Positions 35,369 to 43,280 of a DNA stretch of 64,000 bases are shown one piece after another. The position numbers and the translations under genes were made by a program. The notes under the pieces were generated by a model. The model saw nothing but the letters and a program-made list of their open reading frames with translations. It ran no database searches and was not told the origin of the DNA. Location of the stretch: positions 992,001 to 1,056,000 of the forward strand of contig CP050890.1 in the NCBI GenBank assembly GCA_016745215.1, written 5' to 3'. Source of the stretch: Thiohalocapsa sp. PB-PSB1. GTDB taxonomy: Bacteria; Pseudomonadota; Gammaproteobacteria; Chromatiales; Chromatiaceae. Numbering within the stretch: position 1 is the first letter of the stretch; each line of letters begins with the position of its first letter.

Positions 35369-35397
35369 GAAATTATTGTTGAATGCATCAGAGATAT

Positions 35398-36201
35398 CTA
35401 CTGTGGGATCTCGTCATCCCAGAAAAAATCCTCTTCGTCGGCCTGTGGGGGATTGCCGTCGTAAACTTGGTTACGCCGCCGCTGTAGGTAGGCATCTCGT
35501 ATGAAAGCATAGGGGTCGATTGCTGCACTGTCCAGGATATCGCCCACCGCCAGCAGATCTGCGCGCCGGTCGATGACTCTCAGCGCGATAAAGCCCCAAT
35601 AAATTTCGTTTCTATTGATACTGAAAAACGGATCTATTACCACGTCTCCAGCAAACCCGAAGGCATCGCGCAGACTGCTCGGCCCCAAAATCGGCATGAC
35701 GAAGTAGGGACCAGATTCAAAGCCCCAGTAACCCAGCGTCTGGCCGAAGTCTTCTTTATAACTGGCGAGGCCCATATTAGAGGCTACGTCAAATAGCCCG
35801 CCAATACCGACGGTACTATTTACTACAACTCGTCCGACATCGCTGCCAGCTCGCATGAGCTTGAATTGCATCACATTATTGACGGCAGATGTGGCGTCGG
35901 CAACATTATTGAAAAAGTTGGTAACGCCTCGATTCACCGGTTCTGGTGTAATGTACTGGTAACCTATTGCAGCGGGCTTGATGAAGGCGTTGTCGAAATC
36001 TGTGTTGAACTTGAATACAGCGCGGTTAAAGCCTTGCCAGGGATCGCGTTTATCGCGACTTTCTGGTGGCACGGACACACATCCACTGACAAGTATCACG
36101 ATTGCCAGTAGGATCGCTAGTTTTTTGGACGACTCAACTGCCGTTCCTGCCGCTAGAGAGGGCACTGATAAGCCCATAACACGGCTGCGCTTGCTCTGCA
36201 T
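35398..36201 (-). CDS. mlaA: MlaA (VacJ) outer-membrane lipid-asymmetry lipoprotein
   Basis: 267 residues from the ATG at 36201 (GGGAG upstream). A lipoprotein signal with lipobox VSGC lies near residue 45 after AILLAIVILVSGC. Family motifs DPWQGFNRAVFKFNTDFDNAFIKPAA, FFNNVADATSAVNN and DFGQTLGYWGFESGPYFVMPILGPSSLRD are split across the mature protein. MlaA removes surface-exposed phospholipids from the outer membrane with OmpC/F and the MlaBCDEF system. The other mla genes are not here. The acidic tail (ADEEDFFWDDEIPQ) is unusual. A longer start at 36336 is possible but lacks a signal. Confidence 0.93.
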   Translation of the reverse strand: MQSKRSRVMGLSVPSLAAGTAVESSKKLAILLAIVILVSGCVSVPPESRDKRDPWQGFNRAVFKFNTDFDNAFIKPAAIGYQYITPEPVNRGVTNFFNNVADATSAVNNVMQFKLMRAGSDVGRVVVNSTVGIGGLFDVASNMGLASYKEDFGQTLGYWGFESGPYFVMPILGPSSLRDAFGFAGDVVIDPFFSINRNEIYWGFIALRVIDRRADLLAVGDILDSAAIDPYAFIRDAYLQRRRNQVYDGNPPQADEEDFFWDDEIPQ

Positions 36202-36596
36202 TGACTCGCTCCCCTGGTCCCCTCTCTTGCCGAAGCTTAACCACTGCGCATGGTAACACAACCGCGGCAATCGTCCATGAGTATCATCGTAATTGTTCAC
36301 AATGGTAGAAATGTCAAAGGTACGAGAAGTCAGCAACGCGATTGTTTGTAGGTCTGTGGACTTAGTTTACTGTATCGATGGCATTGGGCCTTGGTCATCA
36401 TTTTGGCCACCTGACCGGAAGGTTTGTCGGAATCTTCGCTAACCCTATGTTTATTCAAGGAAGCCGCAGGCTATCCAAACACTCGAACGGGGTTTTGGCC
36501 GGACTCATGATCAAGGTCTGGCATTGATGGATGGCATTGGGAGTGGAGTCAGCGAAATGATTTGGCATTTTTCGACGAGGCTTTTATGCTACACCA
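36202..36596. other. Divergent promoter region between mlaA and rnt
   Basis: A 395-base interval with no open frame of note. It contains a good sigma-70-like promoter right before rnt and presumably an mlaA promoter. Short ATGGCATTGG direct repeats occur near 36377 and 36531. Confidence 0.6.
36562..36590 (+). promoter_or_regulatory. Sigma-70-like promoter immediately before rnt
   Basis: TTGGCA (36562-36567), a 17-base spacer and TATGCT (36585-36590). The expected start of transcription (about 7 bases after the -10) coincides with the ATG at 36597, and no Shine-Dalgarno sequence is present, so the mRNA could be leaderless. Confidence 0.45.
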
Positions 36597-37238
36597 ATGT
36601 TTGACAAATTAAATCAGCCATCGCGCATTGCTGACCGTTTCCGAGGTTTCCTTCCCGTAGTAGTGGATGTAGAGACTGCGGGCTTTGACTGCCAGCGTCA
36701 CGCACTACTCGAGATTGCAGCGATTATCATTTATATGGACACTGACGGCTGGCTCTATCCCGGTACAACGCTCGCTTGTCACATATCACCATTCCCCGGC
36801 GCAGAGCTCGATCCGCGTGCCTTGGCATTCAATAAGATTGACCCCGATCATCCTTTTCGGGACGCAGTCTCGGAGCAGGAAGCATTGAGACGGATTTTGT
36901 CACCGATTCAAAAAGCCGTGACTCATAATCTGTGTAACCGTGCAATTTTAGTTGGGCATAATGCGCATTTCGATCTCGGGTTTATGAAAGCCGCTGTAGA
37001 CCGAAACGACTACAAGCGAAATCCATTTCACTCATTCAGCGTCTTCGATACAGTATCGCTTGCAGGTCTGATCTATGGTCAAACCGTGCTGGCCAAGGCG
37101 GTAAGAGCTGCTGGATTGGAATGGGACGATAGTCAGGCGCATTCGGCTATCTATGATGCTGAAAAGACTGCCGAACTGTTTTGTAACCTAGTGAATAAGT
37201 GGCGCGTACTCGAGGCCGGCAGCAGTTCATCAACTTAG
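36597..37238 (+). CDS. rnt: Ribonuclease T
   Basis: 213 residues of the DEDDh exonuclease family. The three exo motifs are visible: PVVVDVETAGF (Asp, Glu), GHNAHFDLGFM (Asp in exo II) and HSAIYDAEKTAELF (His and Asp of exo III). RNRFHPF-type motif appears as RNPFHSFSVFDT. RNase T trims the 3' ends of tRNA and other stable RNAs. The N-terminus aligns with the E. coli protein (DRFRGF), which supports the ATG at 36597. Monocistronic by position. Confidence 0.95.
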   Translation: MFDKLNQPSRIADRFRGFLPVVVDVETAGFDCQRHALLEIAAIIIYMDTDGWLYPGTTLACHISPFPGAELDPRALAFNKIDPDHPFRDAVSEQEALRRILSPIQKAVTHNLCNRAILVGHNAHFDLGFMKAAVDRNDYKRNPFHSFSVFDTVSLAGLIYGQTVLAKAVRAAGLEWDDSQAHSAIYDAEKTAELFCNLVNKWRVLEAGSSSST

Positions 37239-37603
37239 AGATTGAAAGCGAGAAACGTACCGATTAGTGCCAAATGCTCGTTCGTCTTCGCGAGGCAGCA
37301 TCCCGCCTATAGTTGCTCTACGGGCGGGTTGCCGCAGTCTCGAGACCGCACGATAAGATAAGTCAGGTGATATGTTTCTCGACAAAGATCACTTTAGTCT
37401 TTCCAGAATTTACTCTTGGAATACATGCCAGGACGATATGTGTGGATGATGGAAATTCATCCTCATATCGCAGGCCCAGCGGGAAACAGTCTCCTCACTA
37501 CTGACCGGAAAAAAGGCTCGACTTGGACTGAGGATGAATTGCTACGTTACTGAATCAGCCCGCTTTACTGGGTCGCTTTACCGGGTCGCTTTACTGGGTC
37601 GCT
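37239..37603. other. Convergent interval with decayed R1 copy and 13-bp tandem repeat
   Basis: R1 copy 6 (37241-37395) is decayed: AAAGCGAGAAACGTACCGAT at one end, GTTTCTCGACAAAGATCACT at the other. The rest carries no gene; a 4 x 13-bp array begins at 37561 and runs into the grxD stop. Confidence 0.65.
37241..37395. repeat. R1 element copy 6, decayed
   Basis: The central inverted repeat is partly preserved (GCATCCCGCCTATAG against CTACGGGCGGGTTGC) and the ends are only loosely similar to the other R1 copies. Confidence 0.65.
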
Positions 37604-37612
37604 TTACTGGGT
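37561..37612. repeat. Four tandem 13-bp units spanning the grxD stop codon
   Basis: CGCTTTACTGGGT at 37561, 37574 (one change), 37587 and 37600. The grxD stop (37604-37606) lies in the last unit, so the array is a duplication of the 3' coding end into the trailer. Confidence 0.85.
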
Positions 37613-37945
37613 CGGATTCTGTTCGGCAGCCTTGGCAGCGGCTGCTGCCATCATGGTCTTCAGTTCCCCACTGGCGCTAAGCTCGAGGGTGATGTCGCAT
37701 CCACCGACGAGTTCACCGTCAATATAGATTTGTGGGAAGGTCGGCCAATCAGCATAGCGAGGAAGATGCTCGAAAATTTCTGGATCTTGGAGAACATTGA
37801 CGTAGGCAAATGGTACGGCGGTTTCGCTGAGCGCTTGGGCTGCCCGCATGGAGAATCCGCACTGGGGGAGTTTGGGTGTACCCTTCATGTAGATGACAAC
37901 CGGGTTACCTTTTACCTGCTGGTCTATACGTTCGATGACGTCCAT
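37604..37945 (-). CDS. grxD: Monothiol glutaredoxin (Grx4 type)
   Basis: 113 residues with the CGFS active site in the sequence MKGTPKLPQCGFSMRAAQAL, the glutathione-binding WPTFPQIYIDGELVGGCDI and the usual length of Grx4. These proteins bind a [2Fe-2S] cluster with BolA-like partners and carry Fe-S clusters. An Ala-rich tail (MMAAAAAKAAEQNPTQ) ends in the tandem-repeat array. TCGTAATGG-side upstream sequence has GAGGAGT ~5 bases before the ATG (good ribosome-binding site). Confidence 0.95.
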   Translation of the reverse strand: MDVIERIDQQVKGNPVVIYMKGTPKLPQCGFSMRAAQALSETAVPFAYVNVLQDPEIFEHLPRYADWPTFPQIYIDGELVGGCDITLELSASGELKTMMAAAAAKAAEQNPTQ

Positions 37946-38092
37946 TACGACTCCTCAATTACATTTAGGCGATTGGGCTGGATAGTTGGACCGCACAATT
38001 TTGCTGGTCAATTGGGCAAGCGGATAAAGTCAGGATGATTGCCCTATTTAGAAGAAGAAATCGGGGTATCTGCTGTGCTTCTCAAGTCGCTG

Positions 38093-38124
38093 CTGGGTCA
38101 CTGGGTCATTGGGTCATTGGGTCA
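38093..38124. repeat. Four tandem 8-bp units spanning the stop of the amidotransferase gene
   Basis: CTGGGTCA, CTGGGTCA, TTGGGTCA, TTGGGTCA. The stop codon is at 38106-38108 within the second unit. This is the same GGGTC theme as the array at the end of grxD. Confidence 0.85.
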
Positions 38125-39893
38125 ACCTGTCGCTGCAGCCAGAATTCCAACAATGCCAAGTGCCAAAGCTTGCTGCCCTGAATGCGAGTGTGGTGCATGT
38201 CCGGTGCCGCCAACAGTTGATCGACATAGTGACGGGAAAACACACCACGTTTACAGCATGCGGAAGAGGTGAGGATATCACGCATGAACTCCAGGAACTC
38301 TCCACGCACAAACTTCAGCGCCGGCATCGGAAAATAGCCCTTGGGTCGGTCAATGACCGCATCCGGCAATCGTCCACGCGCGATCATTTTCAATGGGTAC
38401 TTGCCGCCGTCGCGCAGTTTCAGCGATGGCGGACAACGAGCCGCGATCTCGACCAAGTGATGATCGAGAAATGGCACTCGTGCTTCCAGACCCCAAGCCA
38501 TGGTCATGTTGTCCACACGCTTGACCGGATCATCGACGATCAGCGTGGTCACATCCAGACGCATGACCGCATCAATCAATTCTGTCGCCAACGGCTCGGC
38601 GAGGCGAGCCGCAACATACTCAGCTGTATGGTCGGCTCCAGCATAGTCAGCCGAGATCATGCGTAGATATTCGTCGTGATCGCGATCGAAATAATGCTTG
38701 CGCAAGCGATCCACAGGTGTCCCAGTGGTCTCGGCCGCTATCCGCGGGTACCAAAAATAGCCGCCAAACACCTCGTCCGCACCTTGGCCCGACTGCACCA
38801 CTTTGATTTCTTGGGAGACACGCTCGGCGAGCAGATAAAAAGCGACGGCGTCCTGGCCAAACATGGGTTCGGCCATGGCATCAATTGCCTCTGGAAGGCG
38901 TGCGAGCACATCGCTATTGGGTACACGCAGTCGATGGTGGAGAGTTTGATAACGTTCGGCCACAGGCGTTGAATACTCAAACTCGCTGCCGGCTTCCTCC
39001 GGCGTATCCTCGAAGCCCACCGAGAAAGTATGCAGGTCACTGACGCCGTTTTCAGCCAGTAATGCCACCAGTAAACTAGAGTCGAGCCCGCCGGAGAGTA
39101 ACACACCAACCGGAACGTCGGCGATTTCGCGGCGCTTGCGCACGGCGGTCTGCAATGCATCATGGATGGCTTCGATCCATTCGCCGTCTGTCATCGGCCG
39201 GGTGGGACGGGTGGCATCCAGTTGCCAGTAGGAGCGCTCGGTACGTTGACCGTCAGCATCGATGCGTAGCCAATGCGCAGGAGGAAGCTTGCGAACGCCT
39301 TGTAGAATGGTGCGTGGTGCTGGCACTACCGCGTGCAATGTAAACAAATGATGTAACGCCACCGGATCGATTCCGGTATCGACGCCACCGGCCGCGAGCA
39401 AAGCCTGGGGGCTGGAAGCGAAGCGCAATCTCAGGCCATCGTCAGTCCAGTAGAGCGGCTTGATACCAAAACGGTCGCGAGCCAGAAACAGCAGATGTTT
39501 GTTCGCATCCCAAATGGCAAAAGCGAACATCCCATGCAGCCGTCCAACGCAGTCTTCGCCCCAGGCATGCCAGGCCTTCAAAATGACCTCGGTGTCTCCA
39601 TCGGAAAAGAAATGGTAGCCTAGTCCTTGCAGTTCCCGGCGAAGTTCAGGGTAATTATAAATCGTGCCATTGAACACCAAGGCGAGGCCCAATTGCTGAT
39701 CCACCATGGGTTGGTTGGAGCGCGTCGATAAATCGATGATCGACAGGCGCCGATGGCCGAAGCCCAACGGCCCATCGCTATAACTGCCGCCGTGATCCGG
39801 CCCACGCCTTACCAGTCGCGACATCATGCGCGCTATCGCGTCCAGGTCAGCCGGAGCGCCGTCCAAGCGAAGTTCGCCACAAATTCCACACAT
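38106..39893 (-). CDS. Asparagine-synthetase-family amidotransferase, probably N-acetylglutaminylglutamine amidotransferase
   Basis: 595 residues. Residue 2 is the nucleophilic Cys (MCGICGE) of an N-terminal class-II glutaminase domain, followed by an AsnB ATP-pyrophosphatase domain with VGVLLSGGLDSSLLVALL. Several stretches (GLEARVPFLDHHLVEIAARC, VIDRPKGYFPMPALKFVRGE, GSKLWHLALLEFWLQ) recall the amidotransferase that makes the osmoprotectant N-acetylglutaminylglutamine amide more than classical AsnB. If so, the partner synthetase gene would be expected nearby, but it is not in this window. Two bases after the hyuB stop, so co-transcribed with it. Confidence 0.75.
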   Translation of the reverse strand: MCGICGELRLDGAPADLDAIARMMSRLVRRGPDHGGSYSDGPLGFGHRRLSIIDLSTRSNQPMVDQQLGLALVFNGTIYNYPELRRELQGLGYHFFSDGDTEVILKAWHAWGEDCVGRLHGMFAFAIWDANKHLLFLARDRFGIKPLYWTDDGLRLRFASSPQALLAAGGVDTGIDPVALHHLFTLHAVVPAPRTILQGVRKLPPAHWLRIDADGQRTERSYWQLDATRPTRPMTDGEWIEAIHDALQTAVRKRREIADVPVGVLLSGGLDSSLLVALLAENGVSDLHTFSVGFEDTPEEAGSEFEYSTPVAERYQTLHHRLRVPNSDVLARLPEAIDAMAEPMFGQDAVAFYLLAERVSQEIKVVQSGQGADEVFGGYFWYPRIAAETTGTPVDRLRKHYFDRDHDEYLRMISADYAGADHTAEYVAARLAEPLATELIDAVMRLDVTTLIVDDPVKRVDNMTMAWGLEARVPFLDHHLVEIAARCPPSLKLRDGGKYPLKMIARGRLPDAVIDRPKGYFPMPALKFVRGEFLEFMRDILTSSACCKRGVFSRHYVDQLLAAPDMHHTRIQGSKLWHLALLEFWLQRQVDPMTQ

Positions 39894-39895
39894 TG

Positions 39896-41530
39896 CTATG
39901 GTCTCTTTGAAGGATTGGCATCGGTGCGCGGTGCCGATGCGTGATCAGCAGTTGTGCCGCCACTGTCTGTTTCGCCCCAGCCGCCACCGCCCGGCGTTTC
40001 GATACGCAGTTGGTCGCCCACGGCCAGCTCCAGTGATATCTTGCCTGGCAACCGTTTCTCATTGAGCCATGCCACACCGCAGCTGCCCTGGCTGCCACCG
40101 GCAAGACCCCAGGGGGCATGCAGCCGACGTTCACCGATCAGCGTGACCTTGGCCGGCGCGAGACATTCGAACTCGCGTATCAATCCGTCGCCGCCGCTTC
40201 GATGGCCGGAGCCGCCGGAATTGCGCCGTAATGCATAGCGGACCACCCGCAGCGGAAAACGCGATTCAATGACTTCAACTGGTGTGTTCAAGGTATTGGT
40301 CATATGAGTCTGAACTCCCGAGAGGCCGCCCCCGCTCGCGCCAGCCCCCATACCGCCACCGATGGTTTCGTAATAATCCCAGGCGTGCTGTTCCCCAGCA
40401 ACGCTCAGCAAGCCGCCAATGGCCAGATTGTTCATACTGCCCTGGCTGGCGGCAGGAATGCGCATCGGAAGGACCGAAGCCAGCGCACCAAGCACAACAT
40501 CTACGATACGTGTGCTGGTCTCGACATTGCCGGCAGCCACTGCGGATGGGCGCCGTGCATTGACCAGACAGCCCTCGGGTGCGTGCAGCTTGATGGGTCT
40601 CAAACTCCCGGCGCAAGCCGGAGTGTGCGGCGGCATCAGGCAGCGAAAGCAGTAAAAGGTCGCAGCGGCTGCCACCGCAAGCGGGCAGTTGATGTTGCCG
40701 TCCACCGCCGCAGCAGTACCGGAAAAATCACATTCCACGTTGCCGTCACACACCCGTAATGTTACGCAAATGGCAAGATCGAAATTGCCCTGGCCATCAT
40801 CGTCCATCAGATCAGTGAAACTATAGGTGCCATCCGGAATCTCGGCCAAGGCAGCCCGTGCCAGGCGCTCACCATAATCGTTGAGGGCAATCAGACCATC
40901 GCGGAATGCCTCCACGCCCATGCGCCGAACGAATTCCGAGAGTCGTGTGCGGCCGGTTCGATTAGCGCTGATCTGAGCGAAAAAATCGCCGCGAGTATGA
41001 TCCGGGTTGCGCGTTCCGTCGATAATCCTTGTCAGTTGGTTCTGCTGTATTTGGTCGCCACGCAGCAGATGACAGGGCTCAATGACCAGCCCCTCCTCCG
41101 CCAGAGTTTGCGAGATGGGCATCGATCCCGGAGAACTGGCCCCGATGTCGGCATGATGCGCTCGATTGGCAACGAAAGCGACCAGTTCGCCCGCAGCATA
41201 TACCGGCGCGATGATCGTCACATCAGGTAAATGCGTACCGCCGAGGTAAGGATCGTTGACGATGATCATATCGCCATCGACCCAATCGATATTGCCTACC
41301 AGGTCAGCCATCGCGAAGGCCATACTACCTAGATGCACCGGGATATGCGCCGCCTGTGCGCACAACGCCCCCGTATTGTCGAACACCGCACAGGAGAAGT
41401 CGAGGCGATCCCGAATGTTCGTGGACAACGCAGCATTGCGAAGTACCACGCCCATTTCATCACAAACCGCCTCCAAGCGGCTCACAAACAGACTGAGCGC
41501 AATGGCGTCAAAACCCTCTTGAACCTGCAT
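39896..41530 (-). CDS. hyuB: Hydantoinase B/oxoprolinase family protein
   Basis: 544 residues covering the full HyuB domain: MGVVLRNAALSTNIRDRLDFSCA at the start, NDPYLGGTHLPDVTIIAPVY, HHADIGASSPGSMP and PGGGGWGETDSGG near the C-terminus (split here). HyuB works with HyuA in ATP-dependent hydrolysis of 5-oxoproline or hydantoins. No hyuA is visible in the window (the next gene upstream, sodB, is on the other strand), so it either works alone or with a partner elsewhere. The start faces sodB. Confidence 0.88.
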   Translation of the reverse strand: MQVQEGFDAIALSLFVSRLEAVCDEMGVVLRNAALSTNIRDRLDFSCAVFDNTGALCAQAAHIPVHLGSMAFAMADLVGNIDWVDGDMIIVNDPYLGGTHLPDVTIIAPVYAAGELVAFVANRAHHADIGASSPGSMPISQTLAEEGLVIEPCHLLRGDQIQQNQLTRIIDGTRNPDHTRGDFFAQISANRTGRTRLSEFVRRMGVEAFRDGLIALNDYGERLARAALAEIPDGTYSFTDLMDDDGQGNFDLAICVTLRVCDGNVECDFSGTAAAVDGNINCPLAVAAAATFYCFRCLMPPHTPACAGSLRPIKLHAPEGCLVNARRPSAVAAGNVETSTRIVDVVLGALASVLPMRIPAASQGSMNNLAIGGLLSVAGEQHAWDYYETIGGGMGAGASGGGLSGVQTHMTNTLNTPVEVIESRFPLRVVRYALRRNSGGSGHRSGGDGLIREFECLAPAKVTLIGERRLHAPWGLAGGSQGSCGVAWLNEKRLPGKISLELAVGDQLRIETPGGGGWGETDSGGTTADHASAPRTDANPSKRP

Positions 41531-41728
41531 GATTCATGTACCGACTTTGGTGAAGCAGATGATACCCGGGATGCCGCGCACAGTCCCGCGCGAATGGCCC
41601 GACTGCAAAGTAACAGCCCGGGTAATATGTATCCAAGCCGTACCGGAACAGCCTTGAGTTCTCGCGGCTTGGGCACAAACTTGCGGCAGGAATCAAAGCA
41701 TTTCATCAACGACCAGGAGGCTCATCCA

Positions 41729-42307
41729 ATGACTCATGAACTACCCGCGCTGCCCTATGATAAAAATGCCCTCGCGCCGGTCATTTCCGCAGAGACCATC
41801 GACTATCACTATGGTAAGCATCATCAGACCTATGTGACAAACCTGAACAATCTGATTCCAGGCACCGAGTTCGAGAACATGTCGCTGGAGGAGATCGTTC
41901 AAAAGGCATCCGGTGGCATCTTCAACAATGCTGCCCAGGTCTGGAACCATACCTTCTACTGGAACTGCCTCAGCCCGAACGGCGGTGGTCAGCCCAGCGG
42001 CGCGTTGGCCAAAGCCATTGATGCAAAATTCGGTTCTTTTGACGAGTTCAAGAAAGCCTTTAGCCAATCCGCCGCCACCAATTTCGGCTCCGGCTGGACC
42101 TGGCTGATCAAAAACGCCGACGGAAGCGTCGATCTGATGAACACATCCAATGCCGGAACGCCATTATCCGAGGGTAAGACTGCGCTACTCACCGTCGATG
42201 TCTGGGAGCATGCCTATTATGTCGATTACCGCAACGCTCGGCCAAAATATCTAGAAGCGATCTGGGATAAGATCAATTGGGACTTCGTCGCAGCCAATTA
42301 CGGCTAA
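41729..42307 (+). CDS. sodB: Iron superoxide dismutase
   Basis: 192 residues, Fe-type. Metal ligands are visible in YHYGKHHQTYV, NNAAQVWNHTFYW and DVWEHAYYVDY (His, His, Asp, His). The AAQVWNH and GGG-QPSG patterns favour iron over manganese. AGGAGG lies 8 bases before the ATG at 41729; the open frame extends much further 5' but has no coding character. Cytoplasmic; detoxifies superoxide, relevant for an anaerobic phototroph exposed to oxygen. Confidence 0.96.
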   Translation: MTHELPALPYDKNALAPVISAETIDYHYGKHHQTYVTNLNNLIPGTEFENMSLEEIVQKASGGIFNNAAQVWNHTFYWNCLSPNGGGQPSGALAKAIDAKFGSFDEFKKAFSQSAATNFGSGWTWLIKNADGSVDLMNTSNAGTPLSEGKTALLTVDVWEHAYYVDYRNARPKYLEAIWDKINWDFVAANYG

Positions 42308-43280
42308 TTCGATGCGCCTGTATTGCTTCCCGAAATGGCTCCGAAACGGACATTAAGAGTCCGAACAATCCGGCTCTCGGGAGAAACATAATTCCAGAGT
42401 GGCCCAGTGATTTGCTGGGCCAACCTCGTTCTTCACCCAAGAAGATGCTTCTACACCAGTGCCAATAAAGCCGGCACATTTCTTGCCCAGAATCTTCTTG
42501 CCCAGAATCCTTGAGTCCTTAAGCTCCGTTCAATGACGCCATCCACCGTTCGCCCGCCAACCATGGGCGCTCGAGACTGCGTAGGCCAGCAACCGTACCC
42601 TGCGCCTAGATACCATTGGCAGGCTACCCGGAGAGCTTAGCCGAACCCGATTTGCATTCTCCATCGCCGAACAGATTCGGCGTCAGGTCAGCCGCCTCGT
42701 TGGACATTCTTCGCCGACTGTGATGATTCGCCGCCGAGCGCCACAAGAGTTCAGCGAACGCGAGTGCTTGAAACGGCATTGCTTGGCGATGATCGCCGAG
42801 CCGACTTCATGGACGGTTCATACCAGGCCAGATTACACACCGATCGAAGGAAGCGAAAGCACGAGATCCCTGATCCACGTCATCTCTCTCACTTTCCGCG
42901 TGCATGACGAAGATGTATACATTCCACTAAAGCGCAAAGGACAGGTCGCGCCCTGACACCAACCACATTACGAAATTTCAGCCACCAAGACCGTGAGTCT
43001 AGCCCTACGCCTGTCGCCGGAGGTCAAGGCGAGGCCGCAGCGCGGCAACATCGCAGCCTCGCCGATATGCTGGCGATGACAATTCGCTGCTGGGTCGAGA
43101 CCGCCGACGTCGCCGCGCCAAGTCCAAGGCGCGAGCGCGTTCAGACATCCAGGTCGGCCGACTGACACCAACACAGACAGGTCTCGGAACACAGCGCCAA
43201 AACGGCGGCTCACCTGAGGAAGAGTGACGCACGTTGACGTAACAAGCTGCCGCACCTGCTGATGAAAAAAGGGGATCGCC
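42308..43280. other. 0.97-kb interval between sodB and the defence operon
   Basis: It contains the hairpin after sodB and two 14-bp direct repeats (TTCTTGCCCAGAATC, 42480-42508). An open frame at 42720-42956 has no recognisable features. The last ~200 bases should carry the promoter of the defence operon. Composition is less GC-rich than the operon that follows. No supported gene. Confidence 0.55.
42400..42422 (+). terminator. Hairpin downstream of sodB
   Basis: A perfect 8-bp stem, TGGCCCAG / CTGGGCCA, with a 7-base loop, followed by ACCTCGTTCTTC. The U-run is weak, so this is a possible rather than certain terminator. Confidence 0.45.

Larger units (their letters stand above)
34726..35397. 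other. Interval with R4 and R1 copies upstream of the PEP-CTERM-like gene
   Basis: The 290 bases next to the gene are AT-rich and must hold its promoter. Then come R4 copy 4 (35022-35168) and R1 copy 5 (35206-35368), the latter ending ~30 bases from the mlaA stop. No gene seen. Confidence 0.6.

Noticed and set aside
42720..42956. 78-codon open frame between sodB and the defence operon
   Set aside because: No ribosome-binding site, motif or neighbour logic; retained only as a remark in the interval description.
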